A stretch of 64,000 nucleotides of DNA. Source: Clostridiales bacterium PH28_bin88. GTDB lineage: Bacteria > Bacillota > PH28-bin88. The translations under genes and the position numbers were made by a program. Below, in pieces: positions 8,864-21,671 of the stretch (positions are counted from its first letter, which is position 1; every line of letters begins with the position of its first letter). Where the stretch lies: the NCBI GenBank assembly GCA_000987045.1, contig LAKY01000025.1, forward strand, positions 14,352 to 78,351. Direction: 5' to 3'. The notes below the pieces were generated by a model. That model searched no databases. It was not told the origin of the DNA and saw nothing but the letters and a program-made list of their open reading frames with translations.

Positions 8864-9877
8864 TCAACCGAAAATCCGTAATAAATCCTGGTATGTGATC
8901 ACAATCATTAGTAAAATCAGTAAGGCAAAACCGATCAGGTGAATAAAGTTTTCCCTTTCAGGATCAACCGGCCGGCCACGGACTCCTTCTACTCCCAAGA
9001 AAATCAGTCGGCTGCCATCCAGCGCCGGGATAGGGAACAAGTTGATAATGCCTAGATTGAGACTGAGGAGACCGGCAAAGTCCAACACGCTGGCCAGCCC
9101 AAGGCGGGCTGCTTCTCCAGCCAACTGCACAATTCCGATTGGTCCGGCAACCTCAGCCGGAACCTGACCTGTAACCATTTGAACAAGGCTGGTGAGAATC
9201 AGCACACCCACCGCCAGCGCCTGTTGAATACCTCTCAGGATGGAAGAAAAAAAACCTAGTTGTTTCCACATCTGCTCAATACCGATCAGCCCCACCTTGG
9301 ACTGTGGATCCATCTCAGGGGTTACGGTAAATTGCATTTGTTTACCGGCCCGTTCCACCAGGAGGTTAAGGGGTTTTCCCGGGCTACGGTGAATAATCTC
9401 TACCAGTTCCCTCCAATTGTCTACCTCCTGCCCCGCCACCGCCAAAATGCGGTCGCCTCTCTGCAACCCTGCTTGCTCCGCCGGCCTTCCCGGTAATACC
9501 CCTCCTACCACCGTGGTGTTTGACGGAACACCAATACCCATAAACACAAAGATAAAAAGAAAGATGGCCAAGAGGAAGTTCATTGCGGAACCGGCAACAA
9601 TTACAGCCATACGCTGTCCCACACTTTTCTTATTAAAGCCTCGCTCGTCTTCCAAATCACCCGGTTCCATACCTGCCATCCGGTTAAAACCTCCGATGGG
9701 GAACGCGCGTAACGAATAAACAGTCTCCCCTTTGCGAGTGGATAAAACCACCGGTCCCATCCCGATACTGAATTCATGCACGCGGATACCCACCATTTTT
9801 GCTACCATAAAGTGACCCAGTTCGTGGGTGACGATTAGCAGGCCAAAAATTATTACTGCCACCAGCAGCGTAGTCAC
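8864..9877 (-). CDS. rseP: Site-2 intramembrane zinc metalloprotease RseP
   Basis: A start at GTG 9877 fits a GGAAGG site eight bases upstream; a GTG three codons earlier overlaps that site. The product is about 337 residues. An N-terminal membrane helix carries the catalytic THELGHF (HExxH), a central PDZ domain contains GGVLPGRPAEQAGLQRGDRIL, and a later helix contains NLFPIPALDGSRL with the third zinc ligand. RseP/RasP cleaves anti-sigma factors and signal-peptide remnants in the membrane. It sits between dxr and ispG, the common dxr-rseP-ispG order. Confidence 0.95.
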   Translation of the reverse strand: MTTLLVAVIIFGLLIVTHELGHFMVAKMVGIRVHEFSIGMGPVVLSTRKGETVYSLRAFPIGGFNRMAGMEPGDLEDERGFNKKSVGQRMAVIVAGSAMNFLLAIFLFIFVFMGIGVPSNTTVVGGVLPGRPAEQAGLQRGDRILAVAGQEVDNWRELVEIIHRSPGKPLNLLVERAGKQMQFTVTPEMDPQSKVGLIGIEQMWKQLGFFSSILRGIQQALAVGVLILTSLVQMVTGQVPAEVAGPIGIVQLAGEAARLGLASVLDFAGLLSLNLGIINLFPIPALDGSRLIFLGVEGVRGRPVDPERENFIHLIGFALLILLMIVITYQDLLRIFG

Positions 9878-9910
9878 GCAATACACCTTCCTTAGCCCAA
9901 GATTTCGTCC

Positions 9911-11077
9911 TTACATGCCCGAACTCAGCTCTAACCCTCTCAGGTATACTTGTTTCCTTATTATTGCATCTATTTCCAGAATGCTATCCAGGTCCGGAAA
10001 GGCCACCCTGTTATGCCCCTCCATTGCTTCCCCTACTAACCTCGGGATATCGGTAAACCTAATTTTTTCTTGCAGGAACAGGGCAACTGCCACTTCATTA
10101 GCAGCATTGAGCACCACCGGCATAGAGCCTCCCTCTCTCCCCGCGTGGTACGCAAGGGCGAGATTGGGAAATTGATTCAAGTCAGGCGAAGAAAAGGTAA
10201 GGTCCTGTAGACTTTGAAAATCAACACGAGGAAAGCGGTTAGGCCACCTTTCCGGCCATGAAAGCGCGTACTGGATAGGGACCCGCATGTCTGGAACACC
10301 CATCTGGGCAAGAACACTCCCATCATGGAAAGCGACCATCGAGTGAATAACGCTTTGCGGGTGAATAACCACCTCAATACGGTTGTAATCTATACCAAAG
10401 AGCCACCGTGCCTCAATTACTTCAAGACCCTTATTCATCATTGTGGCGGAATCAACGGTGATTTTAGGGCCCATCACCCAGTTGGGATGCTTTAGAGCCA
10501 ATTCCGGTGTCACGGTCTCCAACCGTGTCAACTCCCATGTCCTAAAAGGCCCTCCCGATGCTGTTAAGATCAGCTTCTCTACCGCCGCTTCCTGTCCCTG
10601 CAGGCATTGCCAAATGGCAGAGTGTTCGCTGTCGACAGGCACCAGTTTAACCCCTGCTTCACGGGCAGCGGCGGTAACCAACTCCCCTCCCGTTACCAGG
10701 GTTTCCTTGTTGGCCAAAGCGATAGTCTTACCCGCCCGTATAGCTTCCAAGGTAGGTAACAGGCCAATCATACCAGTAACCGCCATCACCACCACCTGTA
10801 CCGAAGACAGGGTCGCTGTTTCGATGATGCCGTCAAGCCCTCCAACCACCTTGACGCCGCGATTAGCGACTCGCGCACGCAACACCCGGACAGCCTCTTC
10901 ATCCATTAAGCCTACCACCGCGGGACGATATCGCTTGATCTGTTCTTCCAGCAGATCTACGTTCTTCGCCGCCGTTAAACCGAGAACTTGGAACCTGTCC
11001 GGGAAGGCATCCACTACCTCCAGGGTCTGCCGTCCAATGGAACCGGTAGAGCCAATGATAGCTATCTTTTGGGTCAT
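9911..11077 (-). CDS. dxr: 1-deoxy-D-xylulose 5-phosphate reductoisomerase
   Basis: This 388-residue enzyme converts DXP to MEP with NADPH. Visible motifs are the N-terminal Rossmann GSTGSIGRQTLEVVD, the metal/substrate segment VPVDSEHSAIWQCL, LTASGGPFR and HPNWVMGPKITVDSATMMNKG. ATG follows AGGAGGAT. It is followed by rseP (33 bp), and ispG completes the MEP block. Confidence 0.97.
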   Translation of the reverse strand: MTQKIAIIGSTGSIGRQTLEVVDAFPDRFQVLGLTAAKNVDLLEEQIKRYRPAVVGLMDEEAVRVLRARVANRGVKVVGGLDGIIETATLSSVQVVVMAVTGMIGLLPTLEAIRAGKTIALANKETLVTGGELVTAAAREAGVKLVPVDSEHSAIWQCLQGQEAAVEKLILTASGGPFRTWELTRLETVTPELALKHPNWVMGPKITVDSATMMNKGLEVIEARWLFGIDYNRIEVVIHPQSVIHSMVAFHDGSVLAQMGVPDMRVPIQYALSWPERWPNRFPRVDFQSLQDLTFSSPDLNQFPNLALAYHAGREGGSMPVVLNAANEVAVALFLQEKIRFTDIPRLVGEAMEGHNRVAFPDLDSILEIDAIIRKQVYLRGLELSSGM

Positions 11078-11144
11078 ATCCTCCTCCTGATCAAAGCGCT
11101 ACCGAAGACGAACATACTGGTAGGCGATATTATTTATACTTCTT

Positions 11145-12257
11145 TTACCCTCGATTTTGCGGCCAAGGGAGCATGCCGGCTCGCCACCAAGCTTTGATCA
11201 CCACTACCAGCACAGGACCCACTACCACTCCGATCACCCCAAAGATCTTGAGCCCGGCAAAGATGGAAATGAGAGCCTCAAGCGGGTGTAAGCCGACAAT
11301 ATCCCCCACCACCTTCGGCTGCAACACCTGTCGTACAACGCTAATGATAGTCCATAAAATAATCAGAGCCACGGCCATGCGTATATTGCCGTTCAGCAAT
11401 TCCCACACCGCCCAGGGTCCTAATACCGCCCCCGGCCCCAGCACCGGCAAGGCGTCTACCAGACCTACCACTATCGCCATGGTAACGGCATACTCCACCC
11501 TTAAGATGAATAAACCTACCAGAGCCTCCAACATGGTAATGAACATCAGGACTACCTGGGCGCGAATAAATCCCACCATGGCGGCGCCAAGTTCTCCACC
11601 GATGCGGTCTATCCGCTCCTGCCAGAAATTGGGCAACAGGCCGTAAACAGTCCTTTTAAGCGATTCTTTGTCCCGGCTGAAAAAGTATGTGGCCATCAGT
11701 GCAAACACGAGTGTCAATAAAACTCCTGGCAAAAAAACCACAATTTCCAATATCTTGGTTAAACTGGACGTGGTCAAGTCTGTGAGCCATACCCCCATTT
11801 TTTGCAGTAATTCCTGCAAGCTTTCCATCGCCCTTGGTGGAATATCGATGGTAAAGTAAAACTCCTTGGCCCTGTTAAAGATGTTCCACGCGTAGTTGGA
11901 AATTCCCTGCACAGACGAGGGCAAAAGGTTTGAGATTCTTACAAGTTCAACCACGAGACGGGAAATCAGGAGTACCAATACCGTTGCGGCAGCCCCCATC
12001 ATGATAGTAAGAGTGGTCATTACCGCCAAGCTTCGGCTCATGTGAGCTCTAACCTGAAAAAAGTTCACCACCGGGTCCATCAATGCGGCCAGGATAAGGG
12101 CTAAGACAAAAGGTGATAAAACAGGTACCAGGAACCTGGTGATCTCTTTTACAGCCGGGAACACCAGGTAATACAATAAGTAAAATGCCAGGAGAACACT
12201 ACCGAGAGCAACCGCCTTTAACAGGAAACTGACCAGTCTGGGGGAAATGCCTTGCAT
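11145..12257 (-). CDS. ytvI: AI-2E/PerM-family membrane protein, YtvI-like (sporulation)
   Basis: A start at ATG 12257 is favoured by GAGGTG six bases upstream; the preceding GTG lies within that site. The product is about 370 residues with seven or eight hydrophobic helices, including an N-terminal pair (AVALGSVLLAFYLLYYLVF) and a C-terminal FGVIGVVVGPVLVVVIKAWW segment. The family signature LVDALPVLGPGAVLGPWAVW is clear. The closest described subgroup in spore-formers is YtvI; the transported substrate is unknown. It follows cdsA by 10 bp. Confidence 0.8.
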   Translation of the reverse strand: MQGISPRLVSFLLKAVALGSVLLAFYLLYYLVFPAVKEITRFLVPVLSPFVLALILAALMDPVVNFFQVRAHMSRSLAVMTTLTIMMGAAATVLVLLISRLVVELVRISNLLPSSVQGISNYAWNIFNRAKEFYFTIDIPPRAMESLQELLQKMGVWLTDLTTSSLTKILEIVVFLPGVLLTLVFALMATYFFSRDKESLKRTVYGLLPNFWQERIDRIGGELGAAMVGFIRAQVVLMFITMLEALVGLFILRVEYAVTMAIVVGLVDALPVLGPGAVLGPWAVWELLNGNIRMAVALIILWTIISVVRQVLQPKVVGDIVGLHPLEALISIFAGLKIFGVIGVVVGPVLVVVIKAWWRAGMLPWPQNRG

Positions 12258-12267
12258 TCGTTTCACC

Positions 12268-13077
12268 TCAGTCTATTATAAACCAGCGTAGGAAGTAGTA
12301 TACCAGTGGAGCCGTGAATAAAAGGCTATCAAACCGGTCAAGCACACCACCGTGACCAGGCAGCATGCGTCCGGAATCCTTAACTCCGGCCATCCGCTTG
12401 AGGGCAGATTCCGTAAGGTCACCAACCGCTCCCGCCAGTGCCGCCAGAGCCCCCAGTAGTGCCCCCAAGCCATGCGACAAACCAAATCTTTCTCCTATGG
12501 CCATGGAGACCAACACGCTCAGCGCCACTCCTCCCGCTAGCCCTTCCCATGTTTTTTGGGGACTGATTCTGTCCGCTAAACGGTGTTTACCCCACCACCT
12601 GCCAGCAAAATACGCCCCCGTATCACCTGCCCAAGTTATGAACAGGGTGGTTAAAAGGAACCACTGGCCGTGCTCAGAAAGATAACGCAATAGGAGCAAA
12701 TACCCCAATAGTCCTCCTATATAAAACGTTCCTACGTATGTAACCGCAAGGTCCGACAGGGAGTACCGGGGAAAACGCCATAACACTGAAAACGCAGCGG
12801 CAACCAAAACACTGGTAGACATAAAGCTGTAGGCTACAAACCCCTCTACAACCTGCAAGGAGATATTGTAGATCACCCCCAGCCAACCTAAAACTGCGAA
12901 GTACCCTACAGATCTGACAGGCTTTAAACCAGCGGGTTCAGCAATACTGTAAAACTCCCTCATCCCCAGCACGGCCAGCAGCCCCAGTCCAGCCAGTAAT
13001 ACCGGCCCACCAAGATACGCGATCGCTAACAATATGGGGATCCCAACCACCGCTGTCAGAATTCTAGCACTCAACAT
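12268..13077 (-). CDS. cdsA: Phosphatidate cytidylyltransferase (CDP-diglyceride synthase)
   Basis: This 269-residue polytopic membrane enzyme makes CDP-diacylglycerol from phosphatidic acid and CTP. The C-terminal signature is present: LKRMAGVKDSGRMLPGHGG then VLDRFDSLLFTAPLVYY. About eight hydrophobic segments are visible, along with the internal SPQKTWEGLAGG motif. It follows uppS by 14 bp and has a GGTGG site before ATG. Confidence 0.96.
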   Translation of the reverse strand: MLSARILTAVVGIPILLAIAYLGGPVLLAGLGLLAVLGMREFYSIAEPAGLKPVRSVGYFAVLGWLGVIYNISLQVVEGFVAYSFMSTSVLVAAAFSVLWRFPRYSLSDLAVTYVGTFYIGGLLGYLLLLRYLSEHGQWFLLTTLFITWAGDTGAYFAGRWWGKHRLADRISPQKTWEGLAGGVALSVLVSMAIGERFGLSHGLGALLGALAALAGAVGDLTESALKRMAGVKDSGRMLPGHGGVLDRFDSLLFTAPLVYYFLRWFIID

Positions 13078-13091
13078 ATGTATCCACCGCC

Positions 13092-13889
<798 letters not shown>

Positions 13890-14039
13890 TTCCCTGCCTC
13901 CTCAATTCAATCGTGGGTTGCCAGGTTTCAGACGTCAGGGGTGTGGCCTTAATGTACTATGTATAGTTAACACTGTCAACCGAGTCGATGGCGCTGGTTT
14001 TTCACAGCCCGCGTGTTTCCTCGCTTCCCCTTTATGAAT

Positions 14040-14062
14040 AAACCCCCTCAGGACGAGGGGGT
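14040..14062 (-). terminator. Terminator after the ferredoxin gene
   Basis: On the minus strand, CCCCCTC-GTCCT-GAGGGGG is followed by TTTATTCAT, about 10 bp after the ferredoxin stop. It separates the rpsB-to-ferredoxin group from uppS. Confidence 0.75.
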
Positions 14063-14070
14063 AGGAAGAA

Positions 14071-14486
<416 letters not shown>

Positions 14487-14505
14487 CAAAAACCTAGGAA
14501 CCCCC

Positions 14506-15062
14506 CTATACTTCCATAATTTCGGATTCTTTGGTAGCTAGCACCTTATCGATAGCTTCAATGTATTTGTCGGTGAGTTTCTGGATCTGTTCTTGGCCTC
14601 GCTTGAGTTGGTCTTCAGTAATGTCCCCATCCTTCTCCAGTGATTTCGCTTGGTCGTTGGCGTCACGCCGGATGTTCCTGACGCCTACTCGTGCCTCCTC
14701 GGCCTTTTTCTTTACCGCCTTCACAAGTTCGGTTCTTCTTTCCTGGGTAAGCTGGGGGATCGCGATCCGGATCACGGTACCGTCGCTGCTTGGCGTAAGC
14801 CCAAGATCTGATTTCATAATAGACCTCTCAATCTCGGGTATAATCGAACGGTCCCACGGTTGGATTACCAGCAGCCTAGCCTCGGGCGCCGAAATATTCG
14901 CTACCTGGTTTACCGGAGTCGGAGCACCGTAATACGATACCTGAATCTTTTCCAGGAGCGCAGGGTTGGCCCTGCCCGCCCGAAGAGCGGCAAGGTCTTT
15001 CTTCAGAGCCTCTACCGTCTTTTTCATCCGGTCTTCAGTATCTGTTAAGAGGTGTTCCAGCA

Positions 15063-15063
<1 letters not shown>
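14506..15063 (-). CDS. frr: Ribosome recycling factor
   Basis: This 185-residue RRF has [22 protein letters not shown] near the N-terminus, [17 protein letters not shown], and [28 protein letters not shown]. It dissociates post-termination ribosomes together with EF-G. The GTG start shares its first base with the pyrH stop (TAGTG). Order rpsB-tsf-pyrH-frr is conserved in bacteria. Confidence 0.97.
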
Positions 15064-16542
<1,479 letters not shown>

Positions 16543-16653
16543 TCGACAACCCCCTCACTATAACAAAATAATTTTCGACAGAAGTCGCCTTCCGTCGACT
16601 AGTAGTAGCGATATTTATTTATTGCAAAGAGAGATAGCGAAATACCACAGGGC

Positions 16654-16690
16654 GCGAGGCCGGGAAGTGGGGTAACTTCCCGCCCTCGGC
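16654..16690. other. Long imperfect hairpin in the rpsB-tsf gap
   Basis: CGGGAAGT and ACTTCCCG form an 8-bp perfect stem around a GGGGTA loop, extended by GCGAGGC/CCCTCGGC with small bulges. No T-run follows on either strand. It lies 66-100 nt after the rpsB stop in the direction of transcription. It may be an attenuator, RNA-processing site or autoregulatory element between rpsB and tsf. Confidence 0.5.
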
Positions 16691-16755
16691 CAACCACTTG
16701 GAACTTCTTTTAGCCTTCCCGAGGAGTTAATCCTTTAATTCATCCTTCTTGCGCC

Positions 16756-17475
16756 CTAAACCTCTTCTTCAACGATTTCCTCGTCGTCTTCTTGTCCCTG
16801 TGTTCCCTCGATAACGGCATCAGCAATTTTGCCGGTTAACAGTTTGACGGCTCTGATCGCGTCGTCGTTACCTGGAATGACATAATCCACTTCATCCGGA
16901 TCACAGTTGGTATCCACAATCGCTACGATAGGGATCCCCAAACGGCGGGCCTCCGCTACCGCGATTCTCTCCTTCCGGGGGTCAATAATGAACAAGACTC
17001 CCGGAAGTTGAACCATGTCTTTAATCCCACCAAGGAACCTTTGAAGTTTCTCACGCTCATTTAGCAGTTGGGCTACTTCTTTTTTGGGTAGTACTTCAAA
17101 GACCCCATCAGCTTCCATGCGCTCAAGCTCACGTAGCCGGTTAACACGTTGTCTGATAGTCTGGAAATTCGTGAGCATCCCACCCAGCCACCGCTCGTTG
17201 ACGTAGAACATCCCGCAACGTTCGGCCTCTTCTCGCACGGATTCCTGTGCCTGCTTTTTGGTACCCACAAAAAGTACCTTCTGCCCCTGACCAACGATAT
17301 CCCTTACAAAGTTATAGGCTTCCTCTACTTTACGCACGGTTTTTTGCAGATCGATGATGTAGATCCCGTTACGCTCAGTAAAAATGTACGGAGCCATTTT
17401 CGGGTTCCACCGCCGGGTCTGGTGCCCGAAGTGGACACCTGCCTCCAGCAATTGTTTCATAGTGATTACAGCCAT
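16756..17475 (-). CDS. rpsB: 30S ribosomal protein S2
   Basis: The start at ATG 17475 follows GGAGGTGG with 7-nt spacing and gives 239 residues beginning [27 protein letters not shown], the S2 signature (split here: [14 protein letters not shown], then RRWNPKM). [19 protein letters not shown] and [19 protein letters not shown] are also diagnostic. It has an acidic C-terminal tail. A sigma-A promoter lies about 120 bp upstream, leaving a leader where S2 autoregulation could act. Confidence 0.97.
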   Translation of the reverse strand: MAVITMKQLLEAGVHFGHQTRRWNPKMAPYIFTERNGIYIIDLQKTVRKVEEAYNFVRDIVGQGQKVLFVGTKKQAQESVREEAERCGMFYVNERWLGGMLTNFQTIRQRVNRLRELERMEADGVFEVLPKKEVAQLLNEREKLQRFLGGIKDMVQLPGVLFIIDPRKERIAVAEARRLGIPIVAIVDTNCDPDEVDYVIPGNDDAIRAVKLLTGKIADAVIEGTQGQEDDEEIVEEEV

Positions 17476-17596
17476 ACCTTTCCACCTCCTCCCCAGGTTA
17501 TTCCGCCGATACCCGTCATCTCCCGGACAAGACCCTTCCAATTAAAGGGCACCCCTTTTCCGGATCCAGGTTCGTGTGTGATTGACACCAGCAGTT

Positions 17597-17625
17597 AGTA
17601 TAACATAAAGTAAGGATCCAGGCAA
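17597..17625 (-). promoter_or_regulatory. Sigma-A promoter for rpsB
   Basis: Minus strand: -35 TTGCCT (17625-17620), 17-bp spacer, -10 TATACT (17602-17597). It leaves a leader of roughly 115 nt before the rpsB start. Confidence 0.75.
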
Positions 17626-17723
17626 GATTGCCAACTGCGGTCATACCATAATTTTCCCTGAGACGACAGTTTTATACCTCTTCAAAAACCTGTACCCGGC
17701 TCCCCTTCCGTTCGATTATAAAT

Positions 17724-17756
17724 TGAAAAAACCATAGCTCCTTGACTATGGTTTCT
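17724..17756 (-). terminator. Terminator downstream of codY
   Basis: Minus strand AAACCATAG-8 nt-CTATGGTTT followed by TTTCAATTT, 22 bp after the codY stop. It ends the topA-trmFO-xerC-hslVU-codY run. Confidence 0.85.
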
Positions 17757-17777
17757 CAATCGGTTCCGAGGCGGATT

Positions 17778-18560
17778 TTAGTGCCGGAGTTTAGCCAGTT
17801 CGTCTAACAAGTTGTCGTTCAGTATCCTGATATAGGTACCCTTCATCCCCAGCGACTTAGATTCGATCACCCCTGCGCTTTCAAATTTCCTAAGGGCGTT
17901 GACGATAACCGACCGGGTGATCCCTGCCCGATCCGCTATTTTACTGGCAACCAGCACCCCTTCATCCCCTTCCAGTTCGGCAAATATATGCTCCACCGCT
18001 TCCAGTTCGGAGTACGATAGGGTGCCTAGCGCCACATGCACTGCAGCCCGCTTGCGGGCTTCCTCCTCGATACGTTCCGCCTTGGAACGCAGGATTTCCA
18101 TCCCGACCACTGTTGCGCCGTATTCGGCAAGTACCAGGTCTTCGTGGGTAAACTTGACGTTAAATTTTGCCAGTACCAACGTGCCCAGGCGCTGACCCCC
18201 TCCAATAATGGGGACTACCGTAGACAGTTTGTTGTTAAAAAGGCAACCCTTTTCACCTTCAAACACACACGCATTGCTAACCTGGCTGAAATTAGGCCTG
18301 GTTTCGTTGATACGCAATAGTCCCTCGTTGTACTCCTCAGGGAATTTTTCCGAGCGGTAAACAATGTCTTCCATGATCTCACAAGCAAACCCTTCAATAA
18401 AGGCGTACCCCAAGATGGTTCCCTGACGGCTGACGATGTAAACGTTGGCAGAAATGACATCCCGTAGTACGCTAGCCATTTCCTCAAAGTCTACAGGGTT
18501 ACCTGCCGCCTTCTGCAGTAACCGGTTCAATTTTCTTGTTTTTTCTAGTAAATTCTCCAT
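17778..18560 (-). CDS. codY: GTP-sensing transcriptional pleiotropic repressor CodY
   Basis: This 260-residue CodY has an N-terminal GAF-like domain that senses branched-chain amino acids ([33 protein letters not shown]) and a C-terminal winged HTH ([20 protein letters not shown] then [20 protein letters not shown]). CodY represses stationary-phase and nutrient-acquisition genes when GTP and BCAAs are plentiful. AGGAGG precedes ATG. The xerC-hslV-hslU-codY order is the Bacillus codVWXY arrangement. Confidence 0.97.
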   Translation of the reverse strand: MENLLEKTRKLNRLLQKAAGNPVDFEEMASVLRDVISANVYIVSRQGTILGYAFIEGFACEIMEDIVYRSEKFPEEYNEGLLRINETRPNFSQVSNACVFEGEKGCLFNNKLSTVVPIIGGGQRLGTLVLAKFNVKFTHEDLVLAEYGATVVGMEILRSKAERIEEEARKRAAVHVALGTLSYSELEAVEHIFAELEGDEGVLVASKIADRAGITRSVIVNALRKFESAGVIESKSLGMKGTYIRILNDNLLDELAKLRH

Positions 18561-18623
18561 GCCCTTCCTCCTCTTTGCTGGTTTAAATACCAGCTTAAAT
18601 CAAAGTTGAATTAAGTAGTTCTT

Positions 18624-20030
18624 TCACAAGATATACCGGCTTAGGTCGCGATCCCTGAATATATTGTCCAACCTCGTACGGACGTAATCGCAATCCACTT
18701 GTACATGCCGGTCAACTAATTCCGGTGCCTCAAAAAACAACTCCTGCAAGACCCTTTCCAGAATAGTGTGTAACCTGCGGGCACCGATATTTTCTGTCTG
18801 CGTATTAACAGTATAAGCAATTTGCGCGATCTCTGCAATAGCATCTTCTGTGAATTCTACTTTTATGCCCTCAGTCGACAGTAAAGCCGTATATTGTTTG
18901 ATTAAGGAATTCTCAGGTTCAACCAATATTTGCTTAAAATCCGCCTGAGACAGGCTGTCCAGTTCGACACGAATAGGAAACCTGCCCTGAAGTTCAGGGA
19001 TGAGGTCCGAGGGTTTGGAGATGTGGAAAGCCCCTGCAGCAATAAACAGGATATGATCTGTCTTGACAGGACCATATTTCGTCATCACTGTGGAACCCTC
19101 GACAATTGGTAAGATATCCCGCTGCACACCACCTCTGGAAACGTCCGGACCAACACCTTTCTCTGTCGCCGCTATCTTATCTATTTCGTCAAGAAAGATG
19201 ATGCCTTCCTGTTCAGACCGTCTAACCGCCTCGGTGGTTACTTCATCCATGTCGATGAGCTTGTAAGCCTCTTCCTGCATCAAGAGTTTTCGCGCTTCCG
19301 AAACGGGCAGCCGCCGCTTTCGCTTTTTTTTCGGGAGAATCCCCCCCAGGATATCCTGAAGGTTGATACCCATCTCTTCCATTCCAGCTCCAGTAAAGAC
19401 CTCTAGAGTAGGAGGGGTGTGATCCTCTACCTCAATTTCAATCATCTCATTCTCCAGTTCCCGGCGTCCCATCTTTTCCGTCACAACCGCCCGTTTTTGT
19501 TCCGCCCTGCGTACCCTTTGCTGAAACAGTTCATCCTGCTTGGGATCGGCATCCCCCCCAGATCGACCCCCGAACAAGATTTCTAACGGGTTTTTTGCCA
19601 CCTGTTCCGGCTGGGGGATAGGGGCCATCAGGTCTAATAACCGGGCCTCGACCAGCCGCTCAGCTTGTTCCGCTACGCCTGCCATTCTCTCATTTCGCAC
19701 CATCCGAATAGCTGTTTCCACAAGATCCCGTACCATCGAGTCCACGTCTCTGCCCACGTATCCTACCTCGGTGAACTTGGTGGCCTCTACCTTAACAAAG
19801 GGAGCGTTAACAAGTTTAGCCAGGCGCCGAGCTATTTCTGTCTTGCCAACACCGGTAGGCCCGATCATAATGATATTTTTTGGAGCGATTTCCTCCTGTA
19901 TCTGCGGCGGAAGAAGTTTTCGCCGGTAACGGTTTCTCAGGGCCACTGCCACGCATTTCTTTGCTTGCAGTTGGCCTACAATATATTTATCCAGTTCTGC
20001 CACCACTTCTCGGGGTGTGAGGTTTTCCAC
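18624..20030 (-). CDS. hslU: ATP-dependent protease ATPase subunit HslU (ClpY)
   Basis: The GTG start at 20030 is preferred because AAAGGGGGT lies 6 nt upstream and the protein then opens with [19 protein letters not shown]; a GTG 12 codons earlier is the alternative. It has about 468 residues. Walker [16 protein letters not shown], Walker [12 protein letters not shown], an inserted I-domain with basic KKKRKRRLP, and the C-terminal YIL tail that activates HslV are present. It unfolds substrates for HslV. It follows hslV by about 90 bp. Confidence 0.96.
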   Translation of the reverse strand: MENLTPREVVAELDKYIVGQLQAKKCVAVALRNRYRRKLLPPQIQEEIAPKNIIMIGPTGVGKTEIARRLAKLVNAPFVKVEATKFTEVGYVGRDVDSMVRDLVETAIRMVRNERMAGVAEQAERLVEARLLDLMAPIPQPEQVAKNPLEILFGGRSGGDADPKQDELFQQRVRRAEQKRAVVTEKMGRRELENEMIEIEVEDHTPPTLEVFTGAGMEEMGINLQDILGGILPKKKRKRRLPVSEARKLLMQEEAYKLIDMDEVTTEAVRRSEQEGIIFLDEIDKIAATEKGVGPDVSRGGVQRDILPIVEGSTVMTKYGPVKTDHILFIAAGAFHISKPSDLIPELQGRFPIRVELDSLSQADFKQILVEPENSLIKQYTALLSTEGIKVEFTEDAIAEIAQIAYTVNTQTENIGARRLHTILERVLQELFFEAPELVDRHVQVDCDYVRTRLDNIFRDRDLSRYIL

Positions 20031-20122
20031 GTATTTACCCCCTTTTTTGAGCTGCAATAAACTCACCCTTCGATAGCTTCATTCATGAAGCCTTGGGATG
20101 CCCAGAATTGGGTTCCGGTAGT

Positions 20123-20659
20123 CTACACACCTACTTCTTCCACGGTTATGTTGGTGTTGGTGTAAACACAGATAGAGGCAGCAATCAGCAAGGATTCTTT
20201 CGCCACCTGCGACGGATTTAAAGAGGTATGAACACTAAGCGACCGGGCTGCAGCCAGTGCATAGGGGCCGCCAGACCCGATAGCCGCTATTCCATCATCA
20301 GGCTCAATAATCTCGCCACTGCCGGAAATAATCAGCAACCGCTCGGTGTTAACCACCACCAACAAGGCCTCCAACCGGCGTAAAGCCTTATCCATTCGCC
20401 ACTCCTTGGCCAGTTCCACCGCCGCTCGCTGCAAGTTACCCCTGTATTCCTCCAGTTTGGCCTCAAACCGTTCAAAAAGGGTGAAGGCATCCGCCACGGA
20501 CCCGGCAAACCCCGCCACCACTTGACCGCCATAAAGCCGCCGTACCTTAACAGCTTTTTGTTTCATGATGGTGTTACTGCCGAAGGTGACTTGGCCATCG
20601 CCAGCTACCGCAGCCCGGCCTCCTTGTTTTACCGCTACAATGGTAGTACCTTCAAACAC
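20123..20659 (-). CDS. hslV: ATP-dependent protease peptidase subunit HslV (ClpQ)
   Basis: This 178-residue proteasome-like peptidase begins [24 protein letters not shown] ([10 protein letters not shown], then [11 protein letters not shown]). The catalytic Thr is exposed after removal of the short propeptide. [20 protein letters not shown] is another family marker. The start is GTG with GGAGG seven bases upstream. It forms the proteolytic core with HslU. Confidence 0.96.
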   Translation of the reverse strand: MFEGTTIVAVKQGGRAAVAGDGQVTFGSNTIMKQKAVKVRRLYGGQVVAGFAGSVADAFTLFERFEAKLEEYRGNLQRAAVELAKEWRMDKALRRLEALLVVVNTERLLIISGSGEIIEPDDGIAAIGSGGPYALAAARSLSVHTSLNPSQVAKESLLIAASICVYTNTNITVEEVGV

Positions 20660-20729
20660 CCCGCCGCCTCCTTCCGCCCGCCTCTTGAATGATTCTTGCC
20701 CTTCTTCCGGCCCCTTTCGAACACCCCTT

Positions 20730-21656
20730 TTATGCCCGGGGGTGCGTCTTTTGGTAAACGTCTTTGATCCGGTTCTTCGTCACATGGGTGTAAATCTGGG
20801 TAGTGGACATGCTGGCATGGCCCAAAAGTTCCTGCACCGTCCTGAGGTCAGCCCCACGTTCCAATAGATGGGTGGCAAAGGTATGGCGCAGTATATGGGG
20901 GCTGATCCGCTTGTTGGTAGCCAATTGGTCCACATACTTGTATAAAACCCCCCGCATGCCCCTGACGGATAATCGATTACCCCACCGGTTTAAGAAGAGT
21001 GCCGCGAGCGGCCCCCGGTCAGGCGAGCGTCGCAGTTGCGGCCGGCCAATTTCCAGGTATTCTCGTAAAGCCAGAACAGCTTGGGATCCCAGCGGGGCAA
21101 TTCTTTCTCTCGCTCCTTTACCCATCACCCGGGTATACCCCATTGCTAATTCCAGATCCCCGACATTGAGTCCTACCAGTTCGCTGGCCCGGAGTCCCCC
21201 GGCGTACAGAACCTCCCACATGGCACGGTCCCTAAGCCCCAAAGGGCTTGTAGACTCAGGGGACTCCAGTAGTTGAATAATCTCGTCGTAATACAAAAAT
21301 CCCGGTAGCTTCTTCTCCTTTTTTGGTGTACCGACATTTTTCAACGGATCGACATCGCACAGCCCCTCCCGGCGAAGGTAACGAAACAAGGACCGGAGGG
21401 CAGCCAACTTCCGTGCTACTGTACTCCGAGCCATTCCTCGCCGGTGTAGGTCGGCCAAATACCCGCGAACGTAAAGGTGATCCACGTCCTTTGGCGTTAA
21501 TGTTTCCGGCTTTGCTTGAAGTCCCTTAGCCAAAAACTCCATAAATTGAGCCAAGTCGGACTGGTAGTTGATCACTGTATGGGGTGAAGCGGATTTCTCA
21601 ACTTGCAGGTGGGTAACATAGGCGTCTATACACTGATATAAAGACTCGGTCGGCAC
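20730..21656 (-). CDS. xerC: Tyrosine recombinase XerC (CodV type)
   Basis: This 308-residue recombinase has an N-terminal SAM-like core-binding domain ([21 protein letters not shown]) and a catalytic domain with Arg in [27 protein letters not shown] (HxxR), [16 protein letters not shown] (H and the Tyr nucleophile). By synteny with codV upstream of hslVU-codY it is the chromosome-dimer-resolution recombinase acting at dif rather than an element integrase. Confidence 0.93.
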   Translation of the reverse strand: MPTESLYQCIDAYVTHLQVEKSASPHTVINYQSDLAQFMEFLAKGLQAKPETLTPKDVDHLYVRGYLADLHRRGMARSTVARKLAALRSLFRYLRREGLCDVDPLKNVGTPKKEKKLPGFLYYDEIIQLLESPESTSPLGLRDRAMWEVLYAGGLRASELVGLNVGDLELAMGYTRVMGKGARERIAPLGSQAVLALREYLEIGRPQLRRSPDRGPLAALFLNRWGNRLSVRGMRGVLYKYVDQLATNKRISPHILRHTFATHLLERGADLRTVQELLGHASMSTTQIYTHVTKNRIKDVYQKTHPRA

Positions 21657-21671
21657 CCGCTCTTCCCCCTC

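Noticed and set aside
10443..11090. 215-codon plus-strand frame opposite dxr
   Set aside because: It is antisense to a highly conserved dxr gene, with no ribosome-binding site and Thr/Ser-rich composition typical of shadow frames.
20730..21656. Integrase of a mobile element
   Set aside because: Position directly before hslV-hslU-codY marks it as the chromosomal XerC (CodV).
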